Below, one piece after another: positions 45,601-56,295 of a DNA stretch of 64,000 nt (within the stretch, counting starts at the first letter, position 1; every line of letters starts with the position of its first letter). The notes beneath the pieces are model-generated. The model was not told the DNA's origin and searched no databases. It worked only from the letters and a program-made list of their open reading frames with translations. Made by a program: the position numbers and the translations under genes. Origin of the DNA: Agelas oroides (Eukaryota; Porifera; Demospongiae; Agelasida; Agelasidae); NCBI GenBank assembly GCA_949130485.1, contig OX422184.1:19794824-19858823 (forward strand), written 5' to 3'.

Positions 45601-48600
45601 CTCTATGAAGACTCCCTTGTTAGAAAAGGAACTTCACTCAATTCAAAGGGAGATATGTCTGTGAAAGTGGAAGATGACGGAGAGGTGATGCGAATCACGG
45701 ACTCAAAAATGGCTGAATTCTTCCAACCTGCTTTAGATGGAATAATGAAACTCATTGAATCCTATTTACGAGAAAACAAGATTGCCAGCACAATTGACAC
45801 AATCTACTGGGTTGGAGGCTTTGGAGGTTGTGAATATCTTCGCAATCAATTAGAAACAGTCATAGAAACAACTTTTCGAGGCTGTACGTACCAATTTCCC
45901 GTTCCACCTGAACCTGAGCTTGCTGTGACGTTGGGAGTTACCGTTTCTCACTATGACCCAAGTATCGCCCTAAAAAGGAAGGCCGATGCCACTTATGGCA
46001 CTGGAAATTTTGATGCAGTCCTTCATTGCCCCCTCTTCAAAGAATCTGATGAAAAATATCAACAGTTAAATAGTTTTCATGCTTTTGTTAAAAGTGGGGA
46101 TGAGATCTGCACAAATGAGGTCTTTGTCATGACCTTCAGTGCACGTGGAAAGGACCAAAAGAGTGCCACTTTTCCAGTGTATGCAACATTTCAGAAGGAT
46201 GTGAGGTCCACAGCAGATAAAGATGTACACAAGCTTGGGGAGGTTACTGTCGACATGGGAGGGTCTGGCTTAGATCGTGTGATTGAACTGGTGTGTGACA
46301 TAACTCCCACTGAGATTCATGTTCAAGCTCGAGACAAAACATCAGGAAATGTACAAAAAGTTGTGGTGGACTTTCTTTCATCTGGTAAGTAACCTAAAAG
46401 TGTGGAGTGTATCAGAACTGAAGCATAATGAAAGGATTTACTTATGGCATTGTATGTATGTCTGACCAAGTGTGAAAAGAAATTAGAGTCTGAGCATTTG
46501 CATTTATATATGCCATACAGTCCTGAAAGGAATCCATGTGGCCTGCAGGCATACGCATATAACAAAAAAAATGAAACAGAAAAGGAATAAAATTAAAAGT
46601 TATGAATTGTTCTGCGCTACAAACCAAAGGAACACTGTAGAACCTCAAGCAGTATGAGGACAAGCAATCAACTTCGCTAACTATTAGCTACTTTTACCTC
46701 CTGTTTATGAAACCATGCTATCAATATTTATGTGGCAGTTCTGGGTAGAAATCGAATGTTATTCCATCATGTATTTTTTCGCATTTTAAGTGCTGTAGAG
46801 CAGAACTTCTGCTAAAGGCAGGGTTTATTATGCTGCATAGAGCATACGATTCTATGCAGCACATATGAACTTCACCGTTAGTGGAAGTTCTGCACTACAA
46901 CGCTTCAAATGTGGTAATTTAACCAGAGTAGAAAAACCAAACATTATTTATTCCATTGCGTATCGGAATAATTGAACAATGTTCGATTTCTACCCACGAC
47001 TACAATTTATATAATCATGTATATGCTGACTATCTGCAAGAAAATCTAAATGTGAAAAGCTGAAGCGTAACTCACTAATTCTGTTCTGTAATGAGTTGTT
47101 AGTGTAGCGGTTACAGCAGTACAGGGAGGACTTAAGGTTCTTGTTATGTACTTTGCACAATCTCTCCCTCTGTGTGCTTCAGAGACACTTGTACCTCCAG
47201 CTCATCCTGCCCCAAAGCCTCCCACTCTGGTAGCCCCAAAACTGTCAGTTTCTCCAAGTTGTTCATCACCATTGATCCCTGCCACTCCTCCCCCCCTCCC
47301 GAAGACTGTAGTCCTCACCACAGACACTACTGTTAAGGAGGTGCGTACATTGTTCTTGCATAAGTGCAAATGCTATATGCCAATTATTTTTTTGCAAAAC
47401 CAAAAAGTACACTGTCCTGTAATTTTGTGTTTGAATCTCAGCATAAATTTTTATCCTGCAGTTTCACTCTAAGTTGAAACATCAACTTACTGCTTTGCAG
47501 CTGAAGCATAATGCAGAGGTGGAGTTCTTGGAAGACATGAGGTTAGCAGGGGAGCAAGGAATGTAGGGAGGGAGGGAAGGGAAGGGAAGGGAAGGGAAGG
47601 GAAGGGAAGGGAAGGGAAGGGAAGGGAAGGGAAGGGAAGGGAAGGGAAGGGAAGGGAGGTGGAGTTGCTGATTGGTTATTTCTCCACTTCACAGATCATT
47701 CACAAAGCAGAGATCAACTATTGAGAAGAAATATGCACAGGTGACTCTCTTAATGAGCACAACACACAAGTCTTGGTAGTTATGTACTCTCACATGGCTT
47801 TTTTTGTCAGTGTTTGTGTGGAAGAGTAAATGAGGGTCACTATTATGATGCACCCACTCCCTCCCTCACCTCTCCCAACACACCCTCACCCCTACTACTC
47901 ACTCTTTCCCCCCCCCCCCCCCACCCCCATATGCCACCACACTCTCCCCCGTCACTCCCCTCACCAGAGTCTTCAGAGATTAACACAGCAGTTTCTGAAC
48001 AAGATGGAAATTGAATCTCCCCCAGAGGATGTCGGTGTTGATAGAACTGAAAACAGGTATCAGCACTTTATGCAGGGAAGTGGGGATGGTGATAAAGAGG
48101 GACAGAGGGGGGTTACCAAATAGGCTTCCTTTCACAAGATCAACTCTCATGAGATCAATTTGCTACGAAATCATGCAACTCAATTTTTTTATGTTGAAGA
48201 AAGGTTATTTTGAACACTTAGCAAAATGTTTTGATCCTGTTGAACTCACCAAATATTTCTTGAACTTAGTCACATTCCCCGGGCCTACCCATCCCGGGAA
48301 CAAGGCTAGCACAAATCATACACATTTCCGTCTCCCCCCAATCCCCTCAAATATATACACACACACACATACACACTCCCCTCCCTGACACTCTCTCTAC
48401 ATGCCCACTAGGGGTCTCCTAGAGATATGGAAGATGATGTTGGAGAAGACAGATGAGATTGCGAAGCAACATTTGGGAGTGGCAGATGTGATGCTCTCAC
48501 AGATTTCGGAGAAAATGAGGCAACAGAAGAGAATCAAGGAACAAACATTTAAGAGGGTGAGTGGAGGGTAGTCTCGTCCCCAGACCCCACCTTCTCACGA

Positions 48601-51600
48601 AGAGAAACGGTCTGGTGAACCACCTTAGTCGACTTTCTTGGGTTAGCGCACGCTTTTGCGACAGTGTAACCTAGCAACGTTTTGCAGCAAACCCACTCAA
48701 AAAAGGTACGGATACTCAAATGGAGATCAACAAATTTTACTGTCGTAATAATTACCAATCTCACAATCTCATTGGTACTTACCCCTGTTTGGGAATAAGC
48801 CCAAGAAATTCGACTTCGTTCAACAGACTGTTTCCTGCTGGGAGGCACACGCGGGCTGGGCACAAGACTGAGTGGAGGGGTGGGAGAAGAGAGGATGAGG
48901 GGAGGGGAATGAAGTTGCTGTGCTGTGGTCTAAAGAAAATCCTGTGATTTATCTTGAGTACAGCAGCTGGTCAGCATGTGACTTGTACTGGAGAGTGATT
49001 ATGTATCTCTGTCATTGTCTCCTTAACCAGTGTTTTGAAGTAGCACAGAAGATGAACAGTGAGCTGCTAGAGTCTGTGAAAGAAATGAACACAGTAGGTC
49101 ACACCATGTTCACTGCTGGTGTCCTTTCACATACTTTTACACAAAATTTCCCCCTCTTCCACCTCTTTCTCCTTCCACACCTCCCTCTTCCTCCTTCCAC
49201 ACCCCCCCTATCCCTCCTTCCACCCCCCCCCCCCTTCCCCATCTTACTCCCCAGACTAAGAAGTCTTACAGTAAACTTGAGAAAGGACATGAGGACATGA
49301 GAGAAAGTGATGGTGAAAGGTAGGGATGGTGAGAGGGAGGAAGACATAGCAAGAGAGAGAGGGTAGCAAGAGAGAGGGATGGTGAGAGGGAGGGAGGAAG
49401 AGACAGCAAGAGAGAGGGATGTTGAGAGGGAGGGAGGAAGAGACAGCAAGAGAGAGAGGGTAGCAAGAGAGAGGGATGTTGAGAGGGAGGGAGGAAGAGA
49501 CAGCAAGAGAGAGGGTTGCAAGAGAGAGGGATGGTGAGAGGGAGGGAGGAAGAGACAGCAAGAGAGAGGGTAGCAAGAGAGAGGGATGGTGAGAGGGAGG
49601 GAGGAAGAGACAGCAAGAGAGAGGGTAGCAAGAGAGAGGGATGTTGAGAGGGAGGGAGGAAGAGACAGCAAGAGAGAGGGTAGCAAGAGAGAGGGATGTT
49701 GAGAGGGAGGGAGGAAGAGACAGCAAGAGAGAGGGTAGCAAGAGAGAGGGATGGTGAGAGGGAGGGAGGAAGAGAGAGCAAGAGAGAGGGTAGCAAGAGA
49801 GAGGGATGGTGAGAGGGAGGGAGGAAGAGACAGCAAGAGAGAGGGTAGCGAGAAAGAGGGATGTTGAGAGGGAAGGAGGAAGAGACAGCAAGAGAGAGGG
49901 TAGCGAGAAAAAGGGATGTTGAGAGGGAGGGAGACTCCTGCACGAGATAGTGAGAGAGTGGAGGGAGATCTAGAGATGGCAGGAGAGTGGGATGGTGAGA
50001 TGGAAAGATCACTTGTGGGTGCGATAATTACATAATCCCTGATGTATGGATCATTAGATATGCAAATATTATGTCTAACCATCCCTCCCCCCTCTCTCCC
50101 TCCCTCTCACCATCACATTCTCTTTTTGTCCTCCCTCCCTCTCACCATTTATCTCTTCCTTCCTCCCCCACAGGTTACATAAAAAAGATCTCAAGCTCCT
50201 TGAACCACTCACCTCCCCTGAAGAAAGTGACTGTAAAAGTTCTGATCAGCTTGAATCCTGTGAGAAAAGTGTGACAGTTGATCGAAACAACTACCTCCTA
50301 GCAATTGAGGCCACCAATGCACATCTCAGGAGGCATGATGATCATGATCTCCCTCATCTTATGGAGGTAAGAGGCAAACAGTTGCCTTTCAGCCAGGGTG
50401 TGCTTGTGTCAGCCGAGGTATGTTTGTGTCATCTGGGAGTATGTTTGTGTCAGCTGGTGTATGTTTGTGTCAGCTGGGGTATGTCTGTGTCAGCCAGGGT
50501 ATGTTTCTGTCAGCCAGGGTATATTTGTGTCAGCTGGGGTATATGTTTGTGTAAGCTGGAGTATGTTTGTGTCAGCTGGGGTATGTTTGTGTCAGCCGGG
50601 GTATGTTTGTGTAAGCTGGGGTATGTTTGTGTCAGCTGGGGTATGTTTGTGTCAGCTGGGGTGTGTTTGTGTCAGCTGCGAGTATGCTTCTGTCAGCTGG
50701 GAGTATGTTTGTGTCAAGCCAGGGTATGTTTGTGTCAGCTGCGAGTTCGCTTCTGTCAGCTGGGAGTATGTTTGTGTCAGCTGGAGTAAGTTCATCCTGC
50801 AGAGATGAGAGCTACCAGATGAAGCAGCACTAACGTAAATAATGCTTCATCTGGTTACTGTATAGTTGTTGTTGCAGGTTAAGGCCATCCCCAATTATAC
50901 TATTAGTGACACAGGAGTATGCAAATGTGTTGCCATAATTCATGGAAGTATCCAGAGCCCTATCCCTACATCTTTTTACACTACAGTTGCACTCTAGTGT
51001 GAAAAAGATGCAGGGGTGGGGCTTCGTATATTTACCTTCACTTTTATATCATCCCTATACCTTTTTTGCATACTTTTTGGTGTGTCATCCCTACATCTTT
51101 TTACATCACTAATGTTTTTACAATCTATTCACTTGGTAAGCCAATGACAGTTTAGTTATACTATGTAGTTTGTCTTCAGTAATAGCTTATCTTTATTTTT
51201 ATGTTTTATGTAAATGGTACAGTGGCGTTTAACCCTTTAACCACTGATGACGCATTTTGGTGTCGTCTGACTTGGCCGCATGTTATCAGTTGGCATAATC
51301 CGTTTTGAAGATAGGTTTTGCCCTATCATAAAAGGTGGGATAGGGGGAGGTGGGCGGGCATATTCAAGACATGCCGTGCGCATGGCGGCTGCCTTGGCTG
51401 GCTGTAGAACAGCTTTGGGTGGACCATTTCTCACCTTGTTAGCACAAATTAGCACAGAAACTACTCCTCTCCCCTTGTAGGGGAACTGTTTCCAGATCTG
51501 TAGGCAGTTTTTAGTCAGGCATAGCGTTCGCTGGTCGGACAGCTCTGACCATTGAACGCTTGCTAATGAGTGGGTCATGAACCCACAGAATATGTGTCAA

Positions 51601-54600
51601 AGAAGCTTTGGCTCAAGTTTCCAGTGCTAGCTTCAAGTGTAAATACGGACCAAAGAAAGCATCCTTAGCCTAAAAAAGAGCTCCAGTAAATAGCCTATGG
51701 TGGTTACAAAGTTAACTTTGGAGCCATATCTTGAGGTAAAATGAAGGTAGCCCAGGCAATATGCATATTTTGCAGTTGCTCTAAGGCTGCTCTTTAAGCC
51801 AGTAATTCTAACGTTTCTGTATTGCAAAATTTTATTTTTTGTTTGCACACGCTATTGGTAAATCAATGACTGCATTAGTTGTACTATGTAGTTTGTCGCT
51901 TATCTAAGTACATTTTACTGAATCTTCTGCTTTTACTATTCTGGTAGGAGATGGATGGGGAGTTGTATGAGAAGGCACGTGATGCTTACATCAAGTATGC
52001 CCAGATTGAGTGTGGTTTTGCCAAAAAAGTACAGGAAGAGATGGAAGACCTTCGAGAGCAAGCACACCTGGTGAGAAGGGAGGGGAAGAAGGGAAAATTG
52101 TGGAATGGGAGTGGGAGGGGTAGGATGGAGGGGAGGGAGAAAGGTAAGGCCAGCTAGAAAAACAGAGAGGATATTTATCAATGGATATTATGCTGATTTA
52201 CCAGAGTGAGTGTAGAGAAAGCTCTCCTTCACAATATATGTATTCTAGATCTACTTGTACTTGCACTACATATTCCCATACATATACACCTGCCTCCCTC
52301 CTCTTTCTCTCTTCCTCTCCATCCCTTCTCCATGCACTTCTCCCTCCTCCAGGTGAATCGGGAGTACGTTCTAGAATGTTTTGTTCTCAAGTACCCTATC
52401 ATCAGAGAAACTGCAGTCCTTAAGTTTGTGCCATCAGAGCAGGACCAGGTAATGAAACTGTCACATGTGGGTGTGTAAGGTGTAAGCAAACATGTACAGT
52501 AGAAACGTGGTTATCCAGATATCCATTAACCGGAAACTCGATTATCCGGATTTCAATTCTGACCATCACGTGATCTAAGATTGCTGATTAACGGTGTACG
52601 TGCACGAAATACGACAAAAGGCCAGCAATACAATCTTGTTGCTCAAGCAGCAAGATAGGCTTGCTACTAGGCCACCAAAGAGACGACGAGCAGTACTCGA
52701 CCTTGCCACTAAGGCACAGATCTACAAAGTCACAGCAACGTATGGGCTTAGCCGGGAGTACTGTCCAACATCCACGATCAATGACATCAAGACAAAGCAA
52801 GGTGAGATTGGTGCCTTTTTAAAGGTGAACCCCATCTAAAAAAAGTGAAGAACGCTAAAGCCACCCAGCTAAACCATCTATACAGTGTATTGCAATACTT
52901 GATGATCGCTTATCTGAATTTTTGGTTATCCGGAATGGGCTCGGTCCCAGTGGATCCAGATAATCGGGTTTCTACTGTACTTCAGCTTATTTCTGTTTTA
53001 CAGTCACTATACTTGGAAGTGTACAGTGGAACCCCTCTATAGTGGACACCATTGGAAATGAACATTTTGTCCATATAGTGAGGTGTCCCTATCTCAGGGG
53101 CTTTCAGTACATTTCTGGTAGGCATGGTACTGTGTAATCAGGCTGTTGAGCACAACATGCATGGCAATGTTTTTAGAGCCTTCCCTTGCTGTAGCAGGGA
53201 CTAGTACTATGAGTAACATAGCTAATCTAATGTCAAGTTGCATGTTTAAATCCTGGAATCCAGCAGTGATGGTAGATAATCTTGTGGAAAAGATTGATGA
53301 GTGTGCACTAAATTGGGGTTGTTAAGTAATGTCTGCATACAATTGGGAGTGTAAAAAGTGTTCATTATATGGAGTAGCAGAGTGTTTGCTATTCAGGGGT
53401 TGCTTAACCCTTTAACTCTTTAACAACCGTAGGCTATTTACTGTAAGTCTTTATTAGGCTATGGATACTTTCCATGGTCCGTATTTTCACTTCTGCTTGG
53501 AGCTAGCACTGGAAACTTGAGTCAAAGCTTTATTGACACATTCTCTGTGGGTTCTTGACCTTGGACACACCCACTCATTAGTGAGCATTCAATAGTCAGG
53601 GCCCTCCGACCAGAGAACGCTCCTCCGGACTAAAAGCTTCCTAAAATGCCAGAAATGGAGTCCCTACAAGGTGAAAGGAGCGTTTTCTACGCCCGTTTGT
53701 GCAAGAAAGCAGACAAATGGCCCACCCGGCATTGACCAGGGCTTTTCTACAGGCAGCTGCAATGGCCGCCATGCACTGTCAACCAGAGCAGCCAGAGGGG
53801 TGCACCAACATGCGGCCAAAAACTGACGATGCCAAAAAGCGTCATCGGTTGTTAAAGGGTTAACCGATGACACTTTTTGACATCGTCAGTTTTTGGCCAC
53901 ATGTTATCAGTTGGCGCAATCAAGTTTCCAGTGCTGGCTTCAAGCAGAAGTGGAAATACGGACCAAGGAAGGTATCCATAGCCTAATAGAGACCTCCAGT
54001 AAATAGCCTACGGTAGTTAAAGAGTAAAGTATTGAAGTGAATGGGCAGTCAGGATTTTCTGAAATGTCCCCTTTATGTCCGGCATTACGTATTGAGTGGT
54101 GTCCACTAAGAAAAAATACATCTGGTACAGAGAAACTTGGAAGTGAATGAATATCCAGCCATTATCTGCCCATGTCCACCCAAATTGACATCAATCAGGC
54201 CTGGCATTTGTCAGATCAACTAAATGTAGTTATGATTGAGATCACTTTCCCTTTCTCTCACAGGTTCAGCATCCAGATAAGTTAGACATTCACACAGGAA
54301 ATGCGTTGGAGATAGTAGAATGGAATGATGGTCCATGCAAGGAGAACTCAGGTGTATTAAGGCACAGGTGGAAAACAAAAGTAAGAAGTGGGGGTGTGTC
54401 AAATTTTTCTTGAAAGCCAATTAACACAGCCAAATTGCTGTTTTTGCCCTGTAGACTGGAATTGAAGTGGTCCCATCACAAACTCATGAGTGACGTTTTC
54501 ACTTATTTTGTGTGTGCATTGACAATGTCGTCAGACTATGGGTGGAGCCTTGGAGAGGGTGCAATTTTTCATTTTAAACTGAGAGACTAAAAATTGAGTT

Positions 54601-56295
54601 TTTTGGCATTATAAGGTAGAGGGAGCAGTGTGGTGCAAACGTTTTGTCAATATTGTGTACACTTTGACTCTGCCCATTTAGCCGTCTGCATGATTCAGAG
54701 ATTCATGATCCAAGGTCATAGTACCTTAACATACATTATTATCCAATTTGGAAAGTAAAAATATATCTAATTGGTAATCACGTGACCATTTATGATGTCA
54801 CTATAAAAAACACATTGCCAAAATACCATCTTCTCCTTTAGATATAAGGTTGAAACTATAGTTGAGGCAAACATAAATGTTTGATATTAACAAGATCCTG
54901 GATGGAAAACAAATCATATACCGTATTTCTTTGAATAGATGCCACCATCGAATAGTTGCCACCCTTGAATAGTCGCCACCCTCGAATAGTAGCCGCACAA
55001 TCGGAAGCTCTGAGCCAAATAAACGCCGCCCTCGAATAGTAGCTGCGGCTAGTAGGCTGCGCATACTACTGACGGCGTTAACAGTCATCACTGTACCGCT
55101 CGTACGCACCTTTTATCCAGCCGTCATTGATGTCTGCGGGTTTTCCAAGAAATAAACACTGCTCTCAAATAGTAGCCGCCCTCGAATAGTAGCCGCACGA
55201 AAACAAACAGCAAAAAATAGTAGCCACGGCGTCTGATCGAAGAAATACGACTGCATGGGCTGAAATTGGCTTGACCATCACTGGCTCCAATATAAAAGTC
55301 ATGTGATCACCATAGTGGGCATGGCCTCATAATTTTAGCTCTGGTGCATTGTGAAGTTTGGTGCCAGTTGTGACTATACTTTTTGAGTTTTTCAAACTTT
55401 GCATTTAAGGCACTGTTAATGAGCTGCCCATGCCTTAATGCTGCTGAGGATGGTTGGTGCAAGGGGAGAGACAAGTCAGGAAAGGAACGGTTACTCCCTC
55501 CGAGAGACATGCAGCCATCCACATACAGCAACAGTGACTATAAGGGAAATGGTAAGTAACTCAATTGGACATAGCCTTAATTAATACATACAGAATTGAA
55601 TCAGGGCCGTAGCCGCTGGTCCAGTCAGTCCGGTTTCAACCGGACCACTTTTCTCCTCACTCTGGGTTTGACATCGCCAACTAGCGCCATGGCTTGGTGG
55701 ACACCCACGCACGATCCACACACATACCGCATGCGCGTTGTAGGTGCCATGTGCTGAACTTGCGAGATTGCTGCAAACAGTGTGAACGAATCTCTTCTGA
55801 GTCCTCCTGATGAGCTACATCCTCCCAACTACTTTCTGTTCTTCAAGCAGTCGATTGGGAAGTCGAAACTATATAGTGCTGTATGCATGGCGCAGCAGGC
55901 AGAAAAGCCAGGATATTCATGCATGCGGACATCTGCTGTCTGACCGCCATTTTGGGCCAAAAAGTGGTCTCAGATGCGATCTCAGAGCATCTAAATTCTA
56001 AGAATTTTCTGGGGGGCATGCCCCCACCCCCTAGCTGTTGCGCACTTAAGCACCTACAATATTAACCCGACCACTTCACATCGGATGGCTGCGGCCCTGT
56101 GAATCCACAGTAGTAAACATCTGATCACTCATGTTAGATTGTAAAAGGTGGGAGGGTCACAAATGCAATAAATATCCTACAAGCAATGCAAAAAAAAAAC
56201 AATTTATGTCTGTCAACTGAACCACACATATGCACACATACATACAATACAACCATCACACATTTTGTATTTTTGTTTTGTAGACCACAAGCTGA
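41852..56295 (+). CDS. HSPA12-like HSP70 fused to an F-BAR domain
   Basis: Exons: 41852-42193, 42874-43095, 45085-46384, 47183-47340, 47501-47541, 47695-47740, 47968-48056, 48412-48556, 49031-49093, 49255-49319, 50174-50366, 51948-52070, 52353-52448, 54264-54380, 56284-56295. Phases 0,0,1,0,2,0,2,0,0,2,0,0,0,0 are all consistent; total 3,012 bases, about 1,003 residues. Residues 1-621: ATPase with DFGTTHCSVAY (28-38), DIGGGTADIASH (256-267) and YWVGGFGGCEYL (about 429), then a C-terminal part with EVTVDMGGSGLDRVIELV and EIHVQARDKTSGNV. Residues 622-674: Pro/Ser-rich linker. Residues 675-960: F-BAR domain (IEKKYAQSLQRLTQQFL, EIWKMMLEKTDEIAKQH, NNYLLAIEATNAH). A short tail ends TTS. HSPA12 proteins bind ATP; F-BAR domains dimerise and bend membranes. 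A nucleotide-gated membrane-shaping protein is inferred. The last tiny exon is the least certain. Reading through the donor at 46385 gives a stop after one more codon (isoform without F-BAR). Confidence 0.83.
46742..46996. mobile_element. MITE with GGGTAGAAATCGA ends
   Basis: The inverted ends are TGGGTAGAAATCGAATGTT and AATGTTCGATTTCTACCCA, 255 bases apart. A second inner palindrome (GCAGAACTTC/GAAGTTCTGC and TGCATAGA-TCTATGCA) lies at the centre. It is in intron 3 of the fusion gene, between the HSP70 part and the linker exon. Confidence 0.8.
47501..52448 (+). CDS. Exons encoding the F-BAR domain (FCHSD/nervous wreck/srGAP-like)
   Basis: Nine short exons (41, 46, 89, 145, 63, 65, 193, 123 and 96 bases) join in phase. 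The start LKHNAEVEFLEDMRSFTKQR and STIEKKYAQSLQRL match the FCH start 'f..eR..iE..YA..L..L'. The middle GLLEIWKMMLEKTDEIAKQH and a Lys/Glu-rich helix follow. VDRNNYLLAIEATNAHLRRH matches the 'RN-YLL-x-AATNAH' block of srGAP and FCHSD proteins. The final helices (YEKARDAYIKYAQIECGFAK; VNREYVLECFVL) complete about 285 residues, a normal F-BAR length. No SH3 or RhoGAP domain follows inside the window. Confidence 0.85.
47574..47658 (+). repeat. (GGGAA)n microsatellite
   Basis: About 16 units of GGGAA, starting 30 bases after the donor of the exon ending at 47541 and ending about 35 bases before the next acceptor, so it fills most of a 153-base intron. Confidence 0.95.
49320..49935 (+). repeat. 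55-base polypurine minisatellite (about 11 units)
   Basis: The period is exactly 55 bases in the central units (GGTAGC at 49,569, 49,624, 49,679 and 49,734). The unit contains GAGAGGGAGGGAGGAAGAGA and AGCAAGAGAGAGGG. The array starts at the donor of the exon ending 49319. The long minus-strand SLPPSLSPSLSLATL open frames are its reverse complement and not genes. Confidence 0.95.
50385..50790 (+). repeat. 20-21-base minisatellite (GTATGTTTGTGTCAGCTGGG)
   Basis: About 19 units with small changes start 20 bases after the donor of the exon ending at 50366. The plus-strand Cys/Val-rich ORFs (VCLCQLGYVCVSWG) come from the repeat, which has no stop in any plus frame. Confidence 0.95.
50960..51115. 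repeat. Copy of the CATCCCTACATCTTTTT element
   Basis: It contains TATCCCTACATCTTTTTACA, GTGTGAAAAAGATGCAGGG, TTTGCATACTTTTTGG and TCATCCCTACATCTTTTTAC, in the same order as one arm of the element at 12,797-12,950. Confidence 0.7.
51226..51850. repeat. Copy of the TTAACCCTTTAAC element
   Basis: It starts TTTAACCCTTTAACCACTGA, like the inner joint at 53,860 and the end at about 61,530. The part with ATTGAACGCTTGCTAATGAG and AAGCTTTGGCTCAAGTTTCC is the inverted form of 53,500-53,620. It lies in intron 11 of the fusion gene. Confidence 0.6.
52497..52977 (+). mobile_element. Internally deleted Tigger/pogo-like transposon
   Basis: The ends CAGTAGAAACGTGGTTATCC and, inverted, CAGTAGAAACCCGATTATCT are flanked by TA on both sides, the usual target of pogo/Tigger elements. 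Inside, on the plus strand, RPPKRRRAVLDLATKAQIYK and TSTINDIKTKQGEIGAFLK resemble the N-terminal helix-turn-helix of Tigger transposases (KRK-x-L-x-K-x-I; ST-x-x-DIKK). No catalytic DDE region remains. It is 481 bases long, within intron 13 of the fusion gene. Confidence 0.82.
53024..54113. mobile_element. Second pogo-like element disrupted by a nested TTAACCC element
   Basis: The left end is TA then CAGTGGAACCCCTCTATAGT, followed by GGACACCATTGG. The inverse of that inner part (AGTGGTGTCCACTA) is at about 54,094-54,108; the outermost right end has decayed. Inside, 53,404-54,028 is another element with inverted ends CTCTTTAACAACCGTAGGCT and its near inverse. Its centre (53,820-53,895) is a palindrome around GTTAAAGGGTTAAC, so it looks like two copies joined head to head. 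Confidence 0.6.
54919..55252. mobile_element. MITE with TACCGTATTTCTTTGAAT ends
   Basis: The left end TACCGTATTTCTTTGAATAG and the right end TCGAAGAAATACGA are inverted. The inside is an array of CGAATAGTAGCCGC and related units (GAATAGTCGCCACCCT). No protein is encoded. It is in the last intron of the fusion gene. Confidence 0.7.
55602..56099. mobile_element. MITE with CAGGGCYGTAGCC ends, copy 2
   Basis: The inverted ends are CAGGGCCGTAGCC and GGCTGCGGCCCTG, with TGAAT directly outside each end. Internal sequence is similar to copy 1 (10,763-11,267) throughout its length, with indels. Confidence 0.78.

Noticed and set aside
49099-50082. Minus-strand ORFs of up to 327 codons rich in Ser/Leu/Pro
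   Set aside because: They are the complement of a 55-base purine minisatellite in an intron, open in several frames at once with repetitive composition.
50271-50833. Plus-strand Cys/Val-rich ORFs
   Set aside because: Only the first part (to 50366) is a real exon; the rest is a 20-21-base intronic repeat without stops.
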